The notes: generated by a model from the letters alone, not told the origin. A DNA stretch of 63,786 nt from Bradyrhizobium altum (GCF_020889705.1 NZ_JACMYP010000017.1:1-63786); one strand, 5' to 3'; shown: positions 34,144 through 47,928, numbered from the stretch's first letter. Made by a program: numbers and translations.

Positions 34144-36204
34144 ATGCTCGACTTGGCGATTGTAGGCGGCGGCCCCGGGGGGCTGATGAGCGCCTGGTAT
34201 CTGAAGCGCAAACTCGGCGACCTCTGCCGCATCACCATCTTCGAGGCGTCGAACCGTCTCGGGGGCAAGATTGTCACGCGCAAATTCGATACCGCGCCGG
34301 CGATGTACGAGGCTGGCGTCGCCGAGATCTACGATTACTCGATGACAGGACCCGACCCGCTGCGCGAGCTGATCCAGCATTTCGGCCTGCAGACGATCCC
34401 GATGGATGCCGAGCAGGTGCAGCTCGACGGCGAACTGCTGGCCGACGTTCCCGGCATGCGCCGCAAATACGGCGCCAAGACCGCGGCCGCGATCGAGGCG
34501 TTCCGCAAGCGCTGCAGCGAGCTGGTGTCGCCGATCGAGTATTACGAGGGCGTCGGCGCCCACGACAATGAACATCCGTGGGCTTACAAGACCGCCGAGC
34601 AGATCCTCGACGAAGAGGTCGAGGACGTGACCGCCAAGCGGTTCTTCAAGGTGATGGCGCGCTCCGACCTCGCGACCGAGAGCCACAACACCAACGGCCT
34701 CAACGCGCTGAAGAACTACGTCATGGATGTCGACGGCTATATCGGCCTGTATTCGATCCAGAACGGCAACGAGCAGCTGATCGATTGCCTGCGCTCGGAG
34801 GTCAGCGCCGACGTCCAGCTCAACCATCGCGTGCTCCAGGTCGGCAAGACCGCAAGCGGCCGCTACCAGCTCAACATGATGAACGGCAAGGGGCCGGAGA
34901 CGCGCGACTTCGACCTCGTGCTGGTCTGCCTGCCGCATTCCTGGCTCGCGACCATGCGCTGGGACGGCGAGCAGCTGCGCAAGTCGATGGTCAAGCACGT
35001 CGCCTATTTCGATCGTCCCGCGCACTATCTGCGCGTCTCGATCCTGTTCGACGAGCCGTTCTGGGGCGAGAAGATCCCGGGCGCCTGGTTCATGTCGGAA
35101 GCGTTCGGCGGCTGCTGCGTCTACAATGAGGGCGCGCGCCACGATGTCGGCAAGCACGGCGTGCTGAACTGGCTGATCGCCGGCTCCGACGCGCTCGCCT
35201 TCGCCAATCTCAGCGACGAGGAACTGATCGACGCCGCGCTGAAGTCGTTGCCGGCCTCGCTCGGCGATGCCCGTGCGCATTTCCTCGAGGGCAAGACCCA
35301 TCGCTGGCTGTCGTCGGTCAACGCGCTGCCGGGCGGCCTGCCGGTGCGCGACGTCATGACCAACCACCGCCCAGATCCGAAGCAGCACCCCGGCATCGTG
35401 GTAGTCGGCGACTATCTGTTCGATTCGACGCTGAACGGGCTGCTCGATTCCTCCGATGCCGCGACCGACATCATCGTCACCGAGATGATGCGGCTGCGCC
35501 GCGCCCGTGCGCAGGACGAAGGCGCGCTGTCCGACAAGATCGACCGCAATTATTTCGAGAATTATCGCGGCGCCGGTCCCTACAGCGAAGTCTGGCGCAC
35601 CTTCACCGACCCGGCCTATCTGACCGACCTGATCAAGACGGTGTGGGGCAGGGCGAAGGGTTACAAGCTGCTGATCGCCGGTTCCGCCAGCGGCGAGCTG
35701 GTCGGCGCGCTGCGCGAGCGCGGCATCGATGCCTGGGGCATCGAGAACAACCGCTACATCCACGGCAAGACGCCGAAGGCGCTCAAGAAGTACAACAAGC
35801 TCGGCTCGATCGCCGACATGCCGTTCAAGGACAATGAGTTCGACTTCGTGTTCGAGACCTCGCTGTGCCATCTCGGCGAGAAGCAGGTCGTGCGCGGGGT
35901 GCGCGAGCTCAACCGGGTGGTCAAGACCGGCGTCGTGTTCGCGTCGGTGACCTCGGACATGGCGCCGGCGGTGATCGATCGCTACGACCTGCTGCGCGGC
36001 GTGAAGAAGCTCGGCACCTGGTGGGAATGGTCGGAATTGTTCTTCGGCAACGGCTTCGACCTGTCGATGCACCGCCGCGACTGCACCGATGCGCTGTGGA
36101 TGTTGACGCTTGCCGCCAACAAGGGGCCGGGGCAGTGGTACGCCGACTCCGACAGCCTGCGCTATTCCTTCTTCGACAAGGTCGAGGCGGATCACGACGA
36201 CTAG
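34144..36204 (+). CDS. Fusion of an FAD amine-oxidase-like domain and a SAM methyltransferase domain
   Basis: This protein has 686 residues. The N-terminal part (about 1-440) is an FAD-dependent oxidoreductase of the amine oxidase/protoporphyrinogen oxidase type: AIVGGGPGGLMSAWYL at residue 5, IFEASNRLGGKIVTR after it, and a C-terminal FAD segment GIVVVGDYLFDSTLNGLLDS. A linker with RNYFENYRG (about 468) leads to a class I methyltransferase (about 500-640) with motif I KLLIAGSASGELV, GIEN and FDFVFETSLCHLGE. ATG 34144 is preferred over TTG 34114. Function unknown; the pairing suggests oxidation and methylation of one small molecule. The next gene, on the same strand, encodes an ABC exporter. 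Confidence 0.85.
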   Translation: MLDLAIVGGGPGGLMSAWYLKRKLGDLCRITIFEASNRLGGKIVTRKFDTAPAMYEAGVAEIYDYSMTGPDPLRELIQHFGLQTIPMDAEQVQLDGELLADVPGMRRKYGAKTAAAIEAFRKRCSELVSPIEYYEGVGAHDNEHPWAYKTAEQILDEEVEDVTAKRFFKVMARSDLATESHNTNGLNALKNYVMDVDGYIGLYSIQNGNEQLIDCLRSEVSADVQLNHRVLQVGKTASGRYQLNMMNGKGPETRDFDLVLVCLPHSWLATMRWDGEQLRKSMVKHVAYFDRPAHYLRVSILFDEPFWGEKIPGAWFMSEAFGGCCVYNEGARHDVGKHGVLNWLIAGSDALAFANLSDEELIDAALKSLPASLGDARAHFLEGKTHRWLSSVNALPGGLPVRDVMTNHRPDPKQHPGIVVVGDYLFDSTLNGLLDSSDAATDIIVTEMMRLRRARAQDEGALSDKIDRNYFENYRGAGPYSEVWRTFTDPAYLTDLIKTVWGRAKGYKLLIAGSASGELVGALRERGIDAWGIENNRYIHGKTPKALKKYNKLGSIADMPFKDNEFDFVFETSLCHLGEKQVVRGVRELNRVVKTGVVFASVTSDMAPAVIDRYDLLRGVKKLGTWWEWSELFFGNGFDLSMHRRDCTDALWMLTLAANKGPGQWYADSDSLRYSFFDKVEADHDD

Positions 36205-36320
36205 CGGCACCGGCTTGCGGTCTTGCGCAAGGCGAGCGGCCCCGCGCCAACCAACATCAAACGGCGGCCGTGCGGTGACCCCGAATCCACGGGACCGCGC
36301 GCCGCGCCGTTCCAAACGCT

Positions 36321-36349
36321 TTGCCGAATTCATTGTGATCGCATAGGAT
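36321..36349 (+). promoter_or_regulatory. Candidate promoter of the ABC exporter gene
   Basis: TTGCCG (36321-36326) and TAGGAT (36344-36349) have 17-base spacing, about 70 bases before the exporter ATG. Confidence 0.35.
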
Positions 36350-36419
36350 TGTACCAGCAGCATTCGCCGCTGCGGTTTCGATTTGCGGTCATGCCGGCCG
36401 TGGAGCAACGGTTGGTTTC

Positions 36420-38474
36420 ATGGCGCCAAGACCTCCTGCATCAGACGATCCGAATCGATCGGCGGCCGACGATCCCGAGCTGAAGAAAAAGTCTGCGGCC
36501 GCGGCCGGTCCGCCTGCGGCAACCGCTTCCGCCAAGCCGGCCGCCGCGCCGGCCGATGACGACGATGATGAGGACGAGGACGAGGACGACGAGTTCGAGC
36601 TCGACGACGATGATGACGAGGACCTCGTCGTCTTCACCGCCAGGGAAGCGGCCGGCGCGCTGTCCACGATCTTCAGCTTCGTCAAGCCGATCCTGACCAA
36701 CTACAAGAAGCCGCTCGCTTTCGTCGCGATCGGCGTGCTGGTCGAGACGTTGTTCAACGTCATCATGCCGCTCAGCCTGAAATTCCTGATCGACGACGCG
36801 CTCGGCGAGGAGGATTTCCAGGCCCTTTACAAGATCCTCGGCGTGCTCGCGGTCGCCGGCATCGTCACCTCGATCATCGCGGTCTGGTACGAGCGCTGGG
36901 ATGCGCGGCTCGGCGCGGGCATCATCGCCGACGTCCGGACCCGCATCTTCGACCACGTCCAGAACCTGCCGTCAGCCTATTTCGCCCGCACCAAGCGCGG
37001 CGAGATCCTGTCGCGTTTCTCGATCGATCTGTCGGCCTTCGAGGGCTCGGTCAAGACCTTCGCCAACAGCGCGGCGCTGCCGGGCCTCGAGCTGATCGCC
37101 GGCATCATCCTGATGCTGTTCCTGAACTGGCAGCTTGCCGTGGTCGCCTTGCTGGTGTTTCCGATCACGCTGATCGGGCCGCGCATCCTGACGCCGAAGG
37201 CGGTGCTGGCCAATTACGAGCAGAAGCAGAACGAAGCCGCGCTGCTCGGCATGGTGCAGGAGAACGTCGCTGCCCAGGCGGTGGTCAAGGCGTTCAACCT
37301 GCAGCGCCGGGCGCTCGGCTGGTTCACGCTGCGCAACCGCGACGTCCGGGCCAAGGCCGCCTCAGCCATGTTCCTGTCGACCATGGTGGAGCGCACCGTC
37401 ACCATTTCGGTGCTGCTGCTTCACCTCGTGGTGCTGGCGATCGGCGCCTATCTCGCCACCAAGGGGCAGATCACGGTCGGCACCTTCGTGACCTTCGAGA
37501 GCGCATTCTGGGAGGTGTCGTACAACATCGCCCATCTCATGCATTTCATCCCGGTGTCGATCCAGTCTGCGGCGGCAGTGCGGCACATCCAGGAGTTGCT
37601 CGATGAGCCGACCCGCGGCGCCGACCGCCCTGGCGCGCCGGATCTGCCGCGCATCACCAACGACATCTCCTTCGACCGCGTCACCTTCCAGTATGAGGGG
37701 GCGCAGACGCCGGTGCTCGACAATCTCAGCCTCAAGCTCAATGCCGGCAAGAGCATTGCGATCGTCGGTCCCAGCGGCTCCGGCAAGAGCACGCTGATCA
37801 ACCTGATCCTGCGGCTCTACGTGCCGGACGAGGGCCGCGTCGCCATCGACGGCGTCGACATCCGCCGGGTGACGCGCGAGTCGCTGCGGGCCAGCATGGC
37901 GGTCGTGTTCCAGGAGAACATGCTGTTCAACATGTCGATCCGCGAAAACATCCGGCTCGGCAAGGAGGGGGCCACCGACGCGGAGGTCGAGGACGCCGCC
38001 AGGAAGGCCGAGATCCATCGCTACATCATGAGCCTGCCGCAGCGCTACGACACGCCGGTCGGCGAACGCGGCGACACCTTGTCCGGCGGCCAGCGCCAGC
38101 GCATCGCGATCGCGCGCGCGATCATCCGCAACCCGTCCGTGCTGCTGCTCGACGAAGCGACCTCGGCGCTCGACCAGACCACGGAAGCGGCGATCAACCG
38201 CACGCTGCTCAAGGTCGCCGAGGGTCGCACCATGATCTGGTCGACGCACCGACTGGCCTCGGTGGTCGAGATGGACGAGATCATCGTGATCTCCGGCGGT
38301 AGGGCGATCGAACGCGGCTCGCACGAGGAACTGCTGGCCCTGAATGGCGTCTACCGCAGGCTGTGGGACGACCAGGGGCATGTCCATCACGACGCGGATG
38401 ACGAGGATGACGACGACGCGGACGATGATGAAGATGACGAGGATGAAGACGATGAGGACGAAGACGAGGCGTGA
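36420..38474 (+). CDS. ABC exporter (fused membrane and ATPase domains) with polyacidic N- and C-terminal tails
   Basis: This 684-residue half-transporter has the MsbA/ATM-like layout. After a Pro/Ala-rich start, residues 46-68 are almost only Asp/Glu. Six membrane segments follow (about 90-380). The ATPase domain has Walker A GPSGSGKST (about 450), signature LSGGQRQR (about 555), Walker B LLLDEATSA (about 577) and H-loop STHRLAS. The last 30 residues are again nearly all Asp/Glu after HVHH. Homodimer export of a lipid or hydrophobic metabolite is the family norm. The acidic tails are not a normal part of the family. There is no clear ribosome site at ATG 36420. It follows the fusion gene by 215 bp on the same strand. 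Confidence 0.88.
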   Translation: MAPRPPASDDPNRSAADDPELKKKSAAAAGPPAATASAKPAAAPADDDDDEDEDEDDEFELDDDDDEDLVVFTAREAAGALSTIFSFVKPILTNYKKPLAFVAIGVLVETLFNVIMPLSLKFLIDDALGEEDFQALYKILGVLAVAGIVTSIIAVWYERWDARLGAGIIADVRTRIFDHVQNLPSAYFARTKRGEILSRFSIDLSAFEGSVKTFANSAALPGLELIAGIILMLFLNWQLAVVALLVFPITLIGPRILTPKAVLANYEQKQNEAALLGMVQENVAAQAVVKAFNLQRRALGWFTLRNRDVRAKAASAMFLSTMVERTVTISVLLLHLVVLAIGAYLATKGQITVGTFVTFESAFWEVSYNIAHLMHFIPVSIQSAAAVRHIQELLDEPTRGADRPGAPDLPRITNDISFDRVTFQYEGAQTPVLDNLSLKLNAGKSIAIVGPSGSGKSTLINLILRLYVPDEGRVAIDGVDIRRVTRESLRASMAVVFQENMLFNMSIRENIRLGKEGATDAEVEDAARKAEIHRYIMSLPQRYDTPVGERGDTLSGGQRQRIAIARAIIRNPSVLLLDEATSALDQTTEAAINRTLLKVAEGRTMIWSTHRLASVVEMDEIIVISGGRAIERGSHEELLALNGVYRRLWDDQGHVHHDADDEDDDDADDDEDDEDEDDEDEDEA

Positions 38475-38519
38475 GTCCCGCGCCGCGTCGCCAGCGATGG
38501 CCGGGCGCTAGAATCTTGT

Positions 38520-38569
38520 TTGACGCGCTTTCTTTACGCGAACCGGTACCCACTTCGCTCGAAAACGCT
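38520..38569. repeat. 50-bp interspersed repeat, copy A
   Basis: This segment matches 62025-62074 at 45 of 50 positions without gaps. Both copies share ACGCGAACC and end in CCACTTCGCTCGAAAACGCT. It lies between convergent genes. I recognise it as a common bradyrhizobial intergenic repeat. Confidence 0.75.
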
Positions 38570-38585
38570 CCTGCTGATCACGCCT

Positions 38586-39795
38586 CTACGCCCTGTCTGC
38601 GGCGCGCGGACGTTGCCGGAAGTGATTGGCGGACCGCGTCGCTGACGCTGCCTGCGGGCGGTGCAGCCGGCGCAGCGAGCCCCGGCCGAGATAGCCGAGG
38701 AAGCGCGCCCAGCGCTGGGCTTGCCAGTAGGGCCCGCTGCCGATCGACACCTCGCGGAAGCTGAATGCCTTGGCATTCGACCAGGCGTCGCACTCCGTCT
38801 TGACCGGATCGTCGTAGAACGCCGTGATCTTCTCCTCGCCCATGCCGTCGGTCGCAAGCCAGGCCGGGATATGGACATTGCAGAGCTGGGACACGTCGGT
38901 GAACACCTTGTCGGTCCCGGTGCCGGTGACGGGGCAGGTGCTGGCGAAGGCATCGCCGACCAGCACGACGCCGGCCTGCCGATAGCCGGTGCTGACATAG
39001 ACGTCGGCGGGCCTGATCTTGATGTCGCCGGCCACGTCGAACTCACCGGTGAGCCGGCGCAGCCGCGGCAGCGCAGCGTTCAGCGTCTCGACCGGATTGC
39101 GCCGCAGCGCCCGCAGCCACGGATCGTCGGCCGGGCGGTAGGTGAACAGGTTGGCGCGCATCCGGTTTCCGACCGGAAACAGCGTGATGTAGGGGATGCG
39201 GTCGCTCGGCCGCTCCGAAAAGTAGGTCATGGCCGCGAACGGGAAGGCGGGGGCGGCCGACGGGGACGAAATCGAAGCCGATCGAGATCGAATGGCAGAA
39301 GCTGGTCACCAGCCGCTCGATGCCGAGCATCCGGCGCAGCCCGACATTCAGGCCGTTGGCAAGCACCACGAGCCGCGCCGAGATCTCCTCGCCGCCCGAA
39401 AGCACGAGCCGCTGCCGCTCGGAGCTGGTCGCGACATTGACGACCTTGTCGCGGATGAATTCCGCCGGCCCGGCGATCTCGGCCCGAATCGCAGTGATCA
39501 GCGCGTCATACATGATGCCGTATTGCCGGCTCGGCTGCCGGTCGAGCAGATAGCCGAATCGCGCGATCCAGTTCTCGCCATCGAGCGTCGCCGAACGGAG
39601 CACGGATTCGGCAATTCCGGTGCGGGCGAATCGCGCGAGCTGGAGGTCGCCGCCGACCTTTTCGACGCGGAAGTCGAACGGATAGACCTGGTGGGGGTCG
39701 ATCAGGACGGTCGGTATCCCGGCACGGCCGAGCATGGCGGCCGCGGTCGAGCCCGCAAGACCTCCGCCGATGATCGCGATGTCGGTGTACCGCAT
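38586..39795 (-). pseudogene. FAD-dependent oxidoreductase, broken by a single-base frameshift
   Basis: Two frames together give a flavoprotein of about 402 residues of the PHBH/halogenase-like FAD monooxygenase group. The N-terminal part from ATG 39795 begins MRYTDIAIIGGGLAGSTAAA, a clear FAD Rossmann motif. The C-terminal part contains GVVLVGDAFASTCPVTGTGT, the second FAD motif (GD...P), and ends at 38586. The frames meet at a G5 run (39249-39253 on the plus strand); with four G the protein reads GRPAFPFAAMTYFSERP without a break. It is either a sequencing slip or a new pseudogene. It converges with the ABC exporter gene. Confidence 0.8.
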
Positions 39796-40495
39796 GACGT
39801 CTTCCGTGGCCGTAGACCGCAATTTTTGCGCTGCGAATGGCAAATAAAGGCTTAGTTTCGAAATTCGCCTTCAGGTCCAAGTTGGGGAGAATTGTTTCTA
39901 ATCATATTTTACCCGGATACAATGCGATTCTGCTGACGTGCCGGAGATTCGGATTGAGGCGAGGGGAGGCGTGAAGGCTGTCGCATTTCGTCGCCCGACG
40001 AGCGCCGCGAAATGCGAAATCTGCAAGCGCCAGAGGCGTTTCTTTGCTTGTCGTTTTGCTTGACTTCACTATCTCTCGATTATACAAGGCGCTCACTTAA
40101 CGACAGGCGGTGAGCTACGCCAGCGTCGGAACGGAACACCCCAAGGCCCTTTTTCAGGCGCCGAACGGGCACCAACCTCGACGAATGCCGCTCAAACGCT
40201 GTCGATGATAGCTAGGCAATGCCAGGACGATTTTAGTTCTCTTGAGCACGTCCTCTTGAGAGTGAATTCGGATGCATGACCTCGGTGGCGGACCGAACAG
40301 CGAACGCTGAACGGTTCGGAATCGCGGTCCTCTGTGGCGTCGATGCGCTTTCCGCTCAGTGATGAGTGGTTGGCGCGATTTCGCTTTGCGCGGGTGCTTG
40401 TTCCGCGTCGAGCGGGCCGTACGGGACGGCTAGTCCTGAGAAGAAATTTGCGGAGCCATTCAAGGTTTTCGCGCGAACTAAAGGGTGAAGGCTGC
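39796..40495. other. Intergenic region upstream of rpsL
   Basis: This 700-base stretch has no credible gene. It includes the start region of the FAD gene on the minus strand, a strong promoter candidate at 40059-40086 and a leader of about 400 bases before rpsL. The segment 39840-39920 is AT-rich for this genome. Confidence 0.55.
40059..40086 (+). promoter_or_regulatory. Candidate promoter of the str operon (rpsL)
   Basis: CTTGAC (40059-40064) and TATACA (40081-40086) are separated by 16 bases. CTTGAC is the favoured alphaproteobacterial -35 box. It is the best promoter match I see in the region before rpsL. Confidence 0.5.
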
Positions 40496-40867
40496 ATGCC
40501 GACGATCAACCAGCTGATCGCAAAACCACGTGAAGTGCAGAAGTCGCGCAAGAAGGTGCCGGCGCTGCAGCAGTCGCCGCAGAAGCGCGGCGTGTGCACG
40601 CGCGTCTACACCACGACCCCGAAGAAGCCGAACTCGGCGCTTCGTAAGGTCGCCAAGGTGCGCCTGACCAACGGCTTCGAGGTGATCGGCTACATCCCGG
40701 GTGAAGGCCATAACCTGCAGGAGCACTCGGTGGTCATGATCCGCGGCGGCCGCGTCAAGGACTTGCCCGGCGTGCGCTACCACATCCTCCGTGGCGTGCT
40801 GGATACCCAGGGCGTCAAGAACCGTAAGCAGCGCCGTTCGAAGTACGGCGCGAAGCGTCCGAAGTAA
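40496..40867 (+). CDS. rpsL: 30S ribosomal protein S12
   Basis: This 123-residue decoding-centre protein has [15 protein letters not shown] with K43 and [14 protein letters not shown] with K88, both wild-type (streptomycin-sensitive) residues; D89 is the usual methylthiolation site. ATG 40496 lies behind GGGTGAAGG; longer frames upstream are not S12-like. It is first in a run of genes with short gaps down to rplO. Confidence 0.97.
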   Translation: MPTINQLIAKPREVQKSRKKVPALQQSPQKRGVCTRVYTTTPKKPNSALRKVAKVRLTNGFEVIGYIPGEGHNLQEHSVVMIRGGRVKDLPGVRYHILRGVLDTQGVKNRKQRRSKYGAKRPK

Positions 40868-41353
<486 letters not shown>

Positions 41354-41382
41354 GGCGAACAACGGAATTTAAGGAACAGCCT

Positions 41383-43455
<2,073 letters not shown>

Positions 43456-43495
43456 TTGTCGTTGGTTAGCAACTAACGACTGAACGGAGAGTCAA

Positions 43496-44686
<1,191 letters not shown>

Positions 44687-44707
44687 GGGTGGATCAGTCA
44701 GTTTGCA

Positions 44708-44729
44708 GCGGGTGGGTTCGCCCACCCGC
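44708..44729 (+). terminator. Hairpin between tuf and rpsJ
   Basis: GCGGGTGGG (44708-44716) pairs perfectly with CCCACCCGC (44721-44729) around a TTCG tetraloop. With no T-run it is a weak or partial terminator between the str and S10 units. Confidence 0.55.
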
Positions 44730-44780
44730 CGCTCACCACTCGCTATTCGCTAATTGAGCGACGAAGAAAGAGATACGGCA

Positions 44781-45089
44781 ATGAACGGCCAAAACATTCG
44801 CATCCGTCTCAAGGCGTTCGACCATCGAATCCTCGATACGTCGACCCGTGAGATCGTGAACACGGCGAAGCGCACCGGTGCGCAGGTTCGCGGACCGATT
44901 CCGCTGCCGACCCGCATCGAGAAGTTCACCGTCAACCGTTCGCCGCACGTTGACAAGAAGAGCCGCGAGCAATTCGAGATGCGCACTCACAAGCGCCTCC
45001 TCGACATTGTCGACCCGACCCCGCAGACCGTCGATGCGCTGATGAAGCTCGACCTGGCCGCCGGTGTCGACGTCGAGATCAAGCTCTAA
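44781..45089 (+). CDS. rpsJ: 30S ribosomal protein S10
   Basis: This protein has 102 residues from ATG 44781 ([19 protein letters not shown]), the standard S10 start; the open frame nine codons upstream is untypical. S10 also serves as NusE in antitermination. [17 protein letters not shown] sequence (here [18 protein letters not shown]) is diagnostic. It heads the S10 set, 54 bases before rplC. Confidence 0.97.
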
Positions 45090-45143
45090 GGTTTTGGATT
45101 TTTACGTCCGCCGCTTGCGGACAGAAAGACAGGAAGCACGCCG

Positions 45144-45863
45144 ATGCGCTCCGGAGTGATCGCACAAAAGGTCGGGATGACGCGGGTCTTTACGGAGACC
45201 GGCGAGCATATCCCTGTGACCGTGCTGAAGTTGGGCAACTGCCAGGTGCTGGGCCACCGCACGACCGAGAAGAACGGCTATGTCGCTCTTCAGCTCGGCT
45301 CGGGCGCCCGCAAGACGGTGTACATGCCGAAGGCCGAACGCGGCCAGTTCGCGGTCGCCAAGGTCGAGCCGAAGCGCAAGGTTGCCGAGTTCCGCGTGTC
45401 CGAGGACGCGCTGATCCCGGTCGGCGCGGAAATTCAGGCGGACCATTTCGTGGTCGGCCAGTTTGTCGACGTGACCGGTACCTCGATCGGTAAGGGCTTC
45501 GCCGGCGGTATGAAGCGCTGGAATTTCGGCGGTCTGCGCGCCACCCACGGCGTGTCGGTCTCGCACCGTTCGATCGGTTCGACCGGTGGCCGTCAGGACC
45601 CCGGCAAGACCTTCAAGAACAAGAAGATGCCCGGTCACATGGGCGTCGACCGCATCACCACGCTCAATCTGCGCGTGGTTTCGACCGACGTCGAGCGCGG
45701 CCTGATCCTCGTCGAAGGCGCCGTTCCCGGCTCCAAGGGCGGCTGGATCTCGGTGCGCGACGCGGTCAAGAAGCCGCTGCCGAAGGAAGCCCCGAAGCCC
45801 GGCAAGTTCAAGGTCGCCGGCGGTGAAGCTACCGAGGCTGTAGCCGAGAAGGAGGGCGTGTGA
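45144..45863 (+). CDS. rplC: 50S ribosomal protein L3
   Basis: This 239-residue protein begins [20 protein letters not shown] and carries the long central extension with [19 protein letters not shown] and [19 protein letters not shown] that reaches toward the peptidyl transferase centre. The C-terminal tail ([20 protein letters not shown]) is the longer alphaproteobacterial type. It ends one base before rplD. Confidence 0.97.
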   Translation: MRSGVIAQKVGMTRVFTETGEHIPVTVLKLGNCQVLGHRTTEKNGYVALQLGSGARKTVYMPKAERGQFAVAKVEPKRKVAEFRVSEDALIPVGAEIQADHFVVGQFVDVTGTSIGKGFAGGMKRWNFGGLRATHGVSVSHRSIGSTGGRQDPGKTFKNKKMPGHMGVDRITTLNLRVVSTDVERGLILVEGAVPGSKGGWISVRDAVKKPLPKEAPKPGKFKVAGGEATEAVAEKEGV

Positions 45864-45864
45864 G

Positions 45865-46485
45865 ATGGAACTAAAAGTCACCACCCTTGAAGGCAAGGAC
45901 GCCGGTTCGGTTCAGCTGTCGGACGAAATCTTTGGTCTCGAGCCGCGCAAGGACATCATCCAGCGCTGCGTGCAGTGGCAGCTCAACAAGCGCCAGGCCG
46001 GCACGCACAAGGCCCAGGGCCGCGCCGACGTCTGGCGCACCGGCAAGAAGATGTACAAGCAGAAGGGCACCGGCGGCGCCCGTCACGGCTCGGCCCGCGT
46101 GCCGCAGTTCCGCGGCGGTGGCCGTGCATTCGGTCCGGTGGTTCGCTCCCATGCGACCGACCTGCCGAAGAAGGTGCGCGCGCTCGCGCTGAAGCATGCG
46201 CTGTCGGCCAAGGCCAAGGACGGCGGGCTGATCGTGATCGACAATGCACAGCTCGAGGCCGCCAAGACCAAGGCGCTGCTCGGTCACTTCTCGGGCCTCG
46301 GCCTGACCAATGCGCTGATCATCGACGGTGCGGAGCTGAACAACGGTTTCGCGACCGCGGCCCGCAACATCCCGAACATCGACGTGCTGCCGATCCAGGG
46401 CATCAACGTCTACGACATTCTCCGCCGCCACAAGCTGGTGCTGACCAAGGCTGCGGTTGATGCGCTGGAGGCGCGCTTCAAATGA
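45865..46485 (+). CDS. rplD: 50S ribosomal protein L4
   Basis: This 206-residue L4 lines the exit tunnel. The extended loop region [20 protein letters not shown] and [20 protein letters not shown] is conserved. In gamma-proteobacteria L4 regulates the S10 operon; there is no sign here of that leader. Its last codons overlap the rplW start by four bases (ATGA). Confidence 0.97.
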   Translation: MELKVTTLEGKDAGSVQLSDEIFGLEPRKDIIQRCVQWQLNKRQAGTHKAQGRADVWRTGKKMYKQKGTGGARHGSARVPQFRGGGRAFGPVVRSHATDLPKKVRALALKHALSAKAKDGGLIVIDNAQLEAAKTKALLGHFSGLGLTNALIIDGAELNNGFATAARNIPNIDVLPIQGINVYDILRRHKLVLTKAAVDALEARFK

Positions 46486-46781
46486 AGAACATCGATCCGC
46501 GCCACTACGACGTCATCATCTCGCCGGTCGTGACGGAAAAGGCGACGCTCGCCTCCGAGCACAACAAGGTGATGTTCAAGGTCGCCGGCAAGGCGACCAA
46601 GCCGCAGATCAAGGAAGCGGTCGAGAAGCTGTTCGACGTCAAGGTGAAGAGCGTCAACACTCTCGTTCGCAAGGGCAAGACCAAGGTGTTCCGCGGCAAT
46701 CTCGGTTCGCAGTCGGACTCCAAGCGCGCGATCGTGACCCTTGAAGAGGGCCACCGCATCGACGTGACTACCGGACTATAA
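46482..46781 (+). CDS. rplW: 50S ribosomal protein L23
   Basis: This 99-residue protein sits at the tunnel exit and is the docking site for SRP and trigger factor. [20 protein letters not shown] is the typical start, and [18 protein letters not shown] the rRNA-binding loop. The ATGA overlap with rplD suggests coupled translation. Confidence 0.97.
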   Translation: MKNIDPRHYDVIISPVVTEKATLASEHNKVMFKVAGKATKPQIKEAVEKLFDVKVKSVNTLVRKGKTKVFRGNLGSQSDSKRAIVTLEEGHRIDVTTGL

Positions 46782-46793
46782 GGCGCAACGACG

Positions 46794-47627
46794 ATGGCAT
46801 TGAAAACCTACAATCCCACGACGCCGGGCCAGCGCCAGCTGGTCATGGTCGATCGTTCGGCGCTCTACAAGGGCAAGCCGGTGAAGACCCTGACCGAGGG
46901 CAAGCTCGGCAACGGCGGTCGTAACAACACCGGTCGCATCACCGTGCGTTTCCGCGGCGGCGGCCACAAGAAGGCCTACCGCACCGTCGACTTCCGCCGC
47001 GACAAGGTGGACATGCCGGCGGTCGTGGAGCGGCTGGAGTACGATCCGAACCGCACCGCGTTCATCGCGCTGATCAAGTATCAGGACGGTGAGCTGGCCT
47101 ACATCCTGGCGCCGCAGCGTCTGGCGGCGGGCGACACCGTCGTCGCCGGCAACTATGTCGACGTGAAGCCGGGCAACGTCATGCCGCTCGGCAACATGCC
47201 GGTCGGCACGATCGTGCACAACATCGAGCTGAAGATCGGCAAGGGTGGCCAGCTGGCACGCTCCGCCGGTACCTATGCCCAGATCGTCGGTCGCGACCAG
47301 GACTACGTCATCGTCCGCCTGAACTCGGGCGAGCAGCGTCTCGTGCACGGCCGTTGCCGCGGCACGATCGGCGCGGTCTCGAACCCGGATCACATGAACA
47401 TCTCGATCGGCAAGGCCGGTCGTACCCGCTGGCTCGGTTGGCGTCCGCACAACCGCGGCGTCGTCATGAACCCGATCGATCACCCGCACGGCGGTGGTGA
47501 AGGTCGTACCTCGGGCGGTCGCCACCCGGTTACTCCGTGGGGCAAGCCGACCAAGGGCAAGAAGACCCGCACCAACAAGTCGACCAACAAATTCATTCTC
47601 CTCAGCCGCCACAAGCGGAAGAAGTAA
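46794..47627 (+). CDS. rplB: 50S ribosomal protein L2
   Basis: This 277-residue protein is needed for subunit joining and the peptidyl transferase centre. [20 protein letters not shown] near residue 42 and the C-terminal [20 protein letters not shown], with the key histidine, are present. It is normal length, 12 bases from rplW and from rpsS. Confidence 0.98.
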   Translation: MALKTYNPTTPGQRQLVMVDRSALYKGKPVKTLTEGKLGNGGRNNTGRITVRFRGGGHKKAYRTVDFRRDKVDMPAVVERLEYDPNRTAFIALIKYQDGELAYILAPQRLAAGDTVVAGNYVDVKPGNVMPLGNMPVGTIVHNIELKIGKGGQLARSAGTYAQIVGRDQDYVIVRLNSGEQRLVHGRCRGTIGAVSNPDHMNISIGKAGRTRWLGWRPHNRGVVMNPIDHPHGGGEGRTSGGRHPVTPWGKPTKGKKTRTNKSTNKFILLSRHKRKK

Positions 47628-47639
47628 GGAACGCCGGAC

Positions 47640-47918
47640 ATGGTTCGTTCAGTCTGGAAAGGCCCGTTCGTCGAGGGTTCTCTGCTCAAGAAGGCAGATG
47701 CCGCGCGCGCGTCCGGCCGTCACGACGTCATCAAGATCTGGAGCCGTCGCTCCACCATCCTGCCGCAGTTCGTCGGCCTGACCTTCGGTGTCTACAACGG
47801 CCAGAAGCATGTGCCGGTGGCGATCAACGAGGAAATGGTGGGTCACAAGTTCGGCGAGTTCTCGCCGACCCGGACCTTCCACGGCCACTCGGGCGACAAG
47901 AAAGCCAAGAAGGCTTGA
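47640..47918 (+). CDS. rpsS: 30S ribosomal protein S19
   Basis: This 92-residue head protein starts [20 protein letters not shown] and contains [19 protein letters not shown] and [16 protein letters not shown], the family signature. It is bracketed by rplB and rplV with gaps of about ten bases. Confidence 0.97.
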   Translation: MVRSVWKGPFVEGSLLKKADAARASGRHDVIKIWSRRSTILPQFVGLTFGVYNGQKHVPVAINEEMVGHKFGEFSPTRTFHGHSGDKKAKKA

Positions 47919-47928
47919 GGAATAGACG

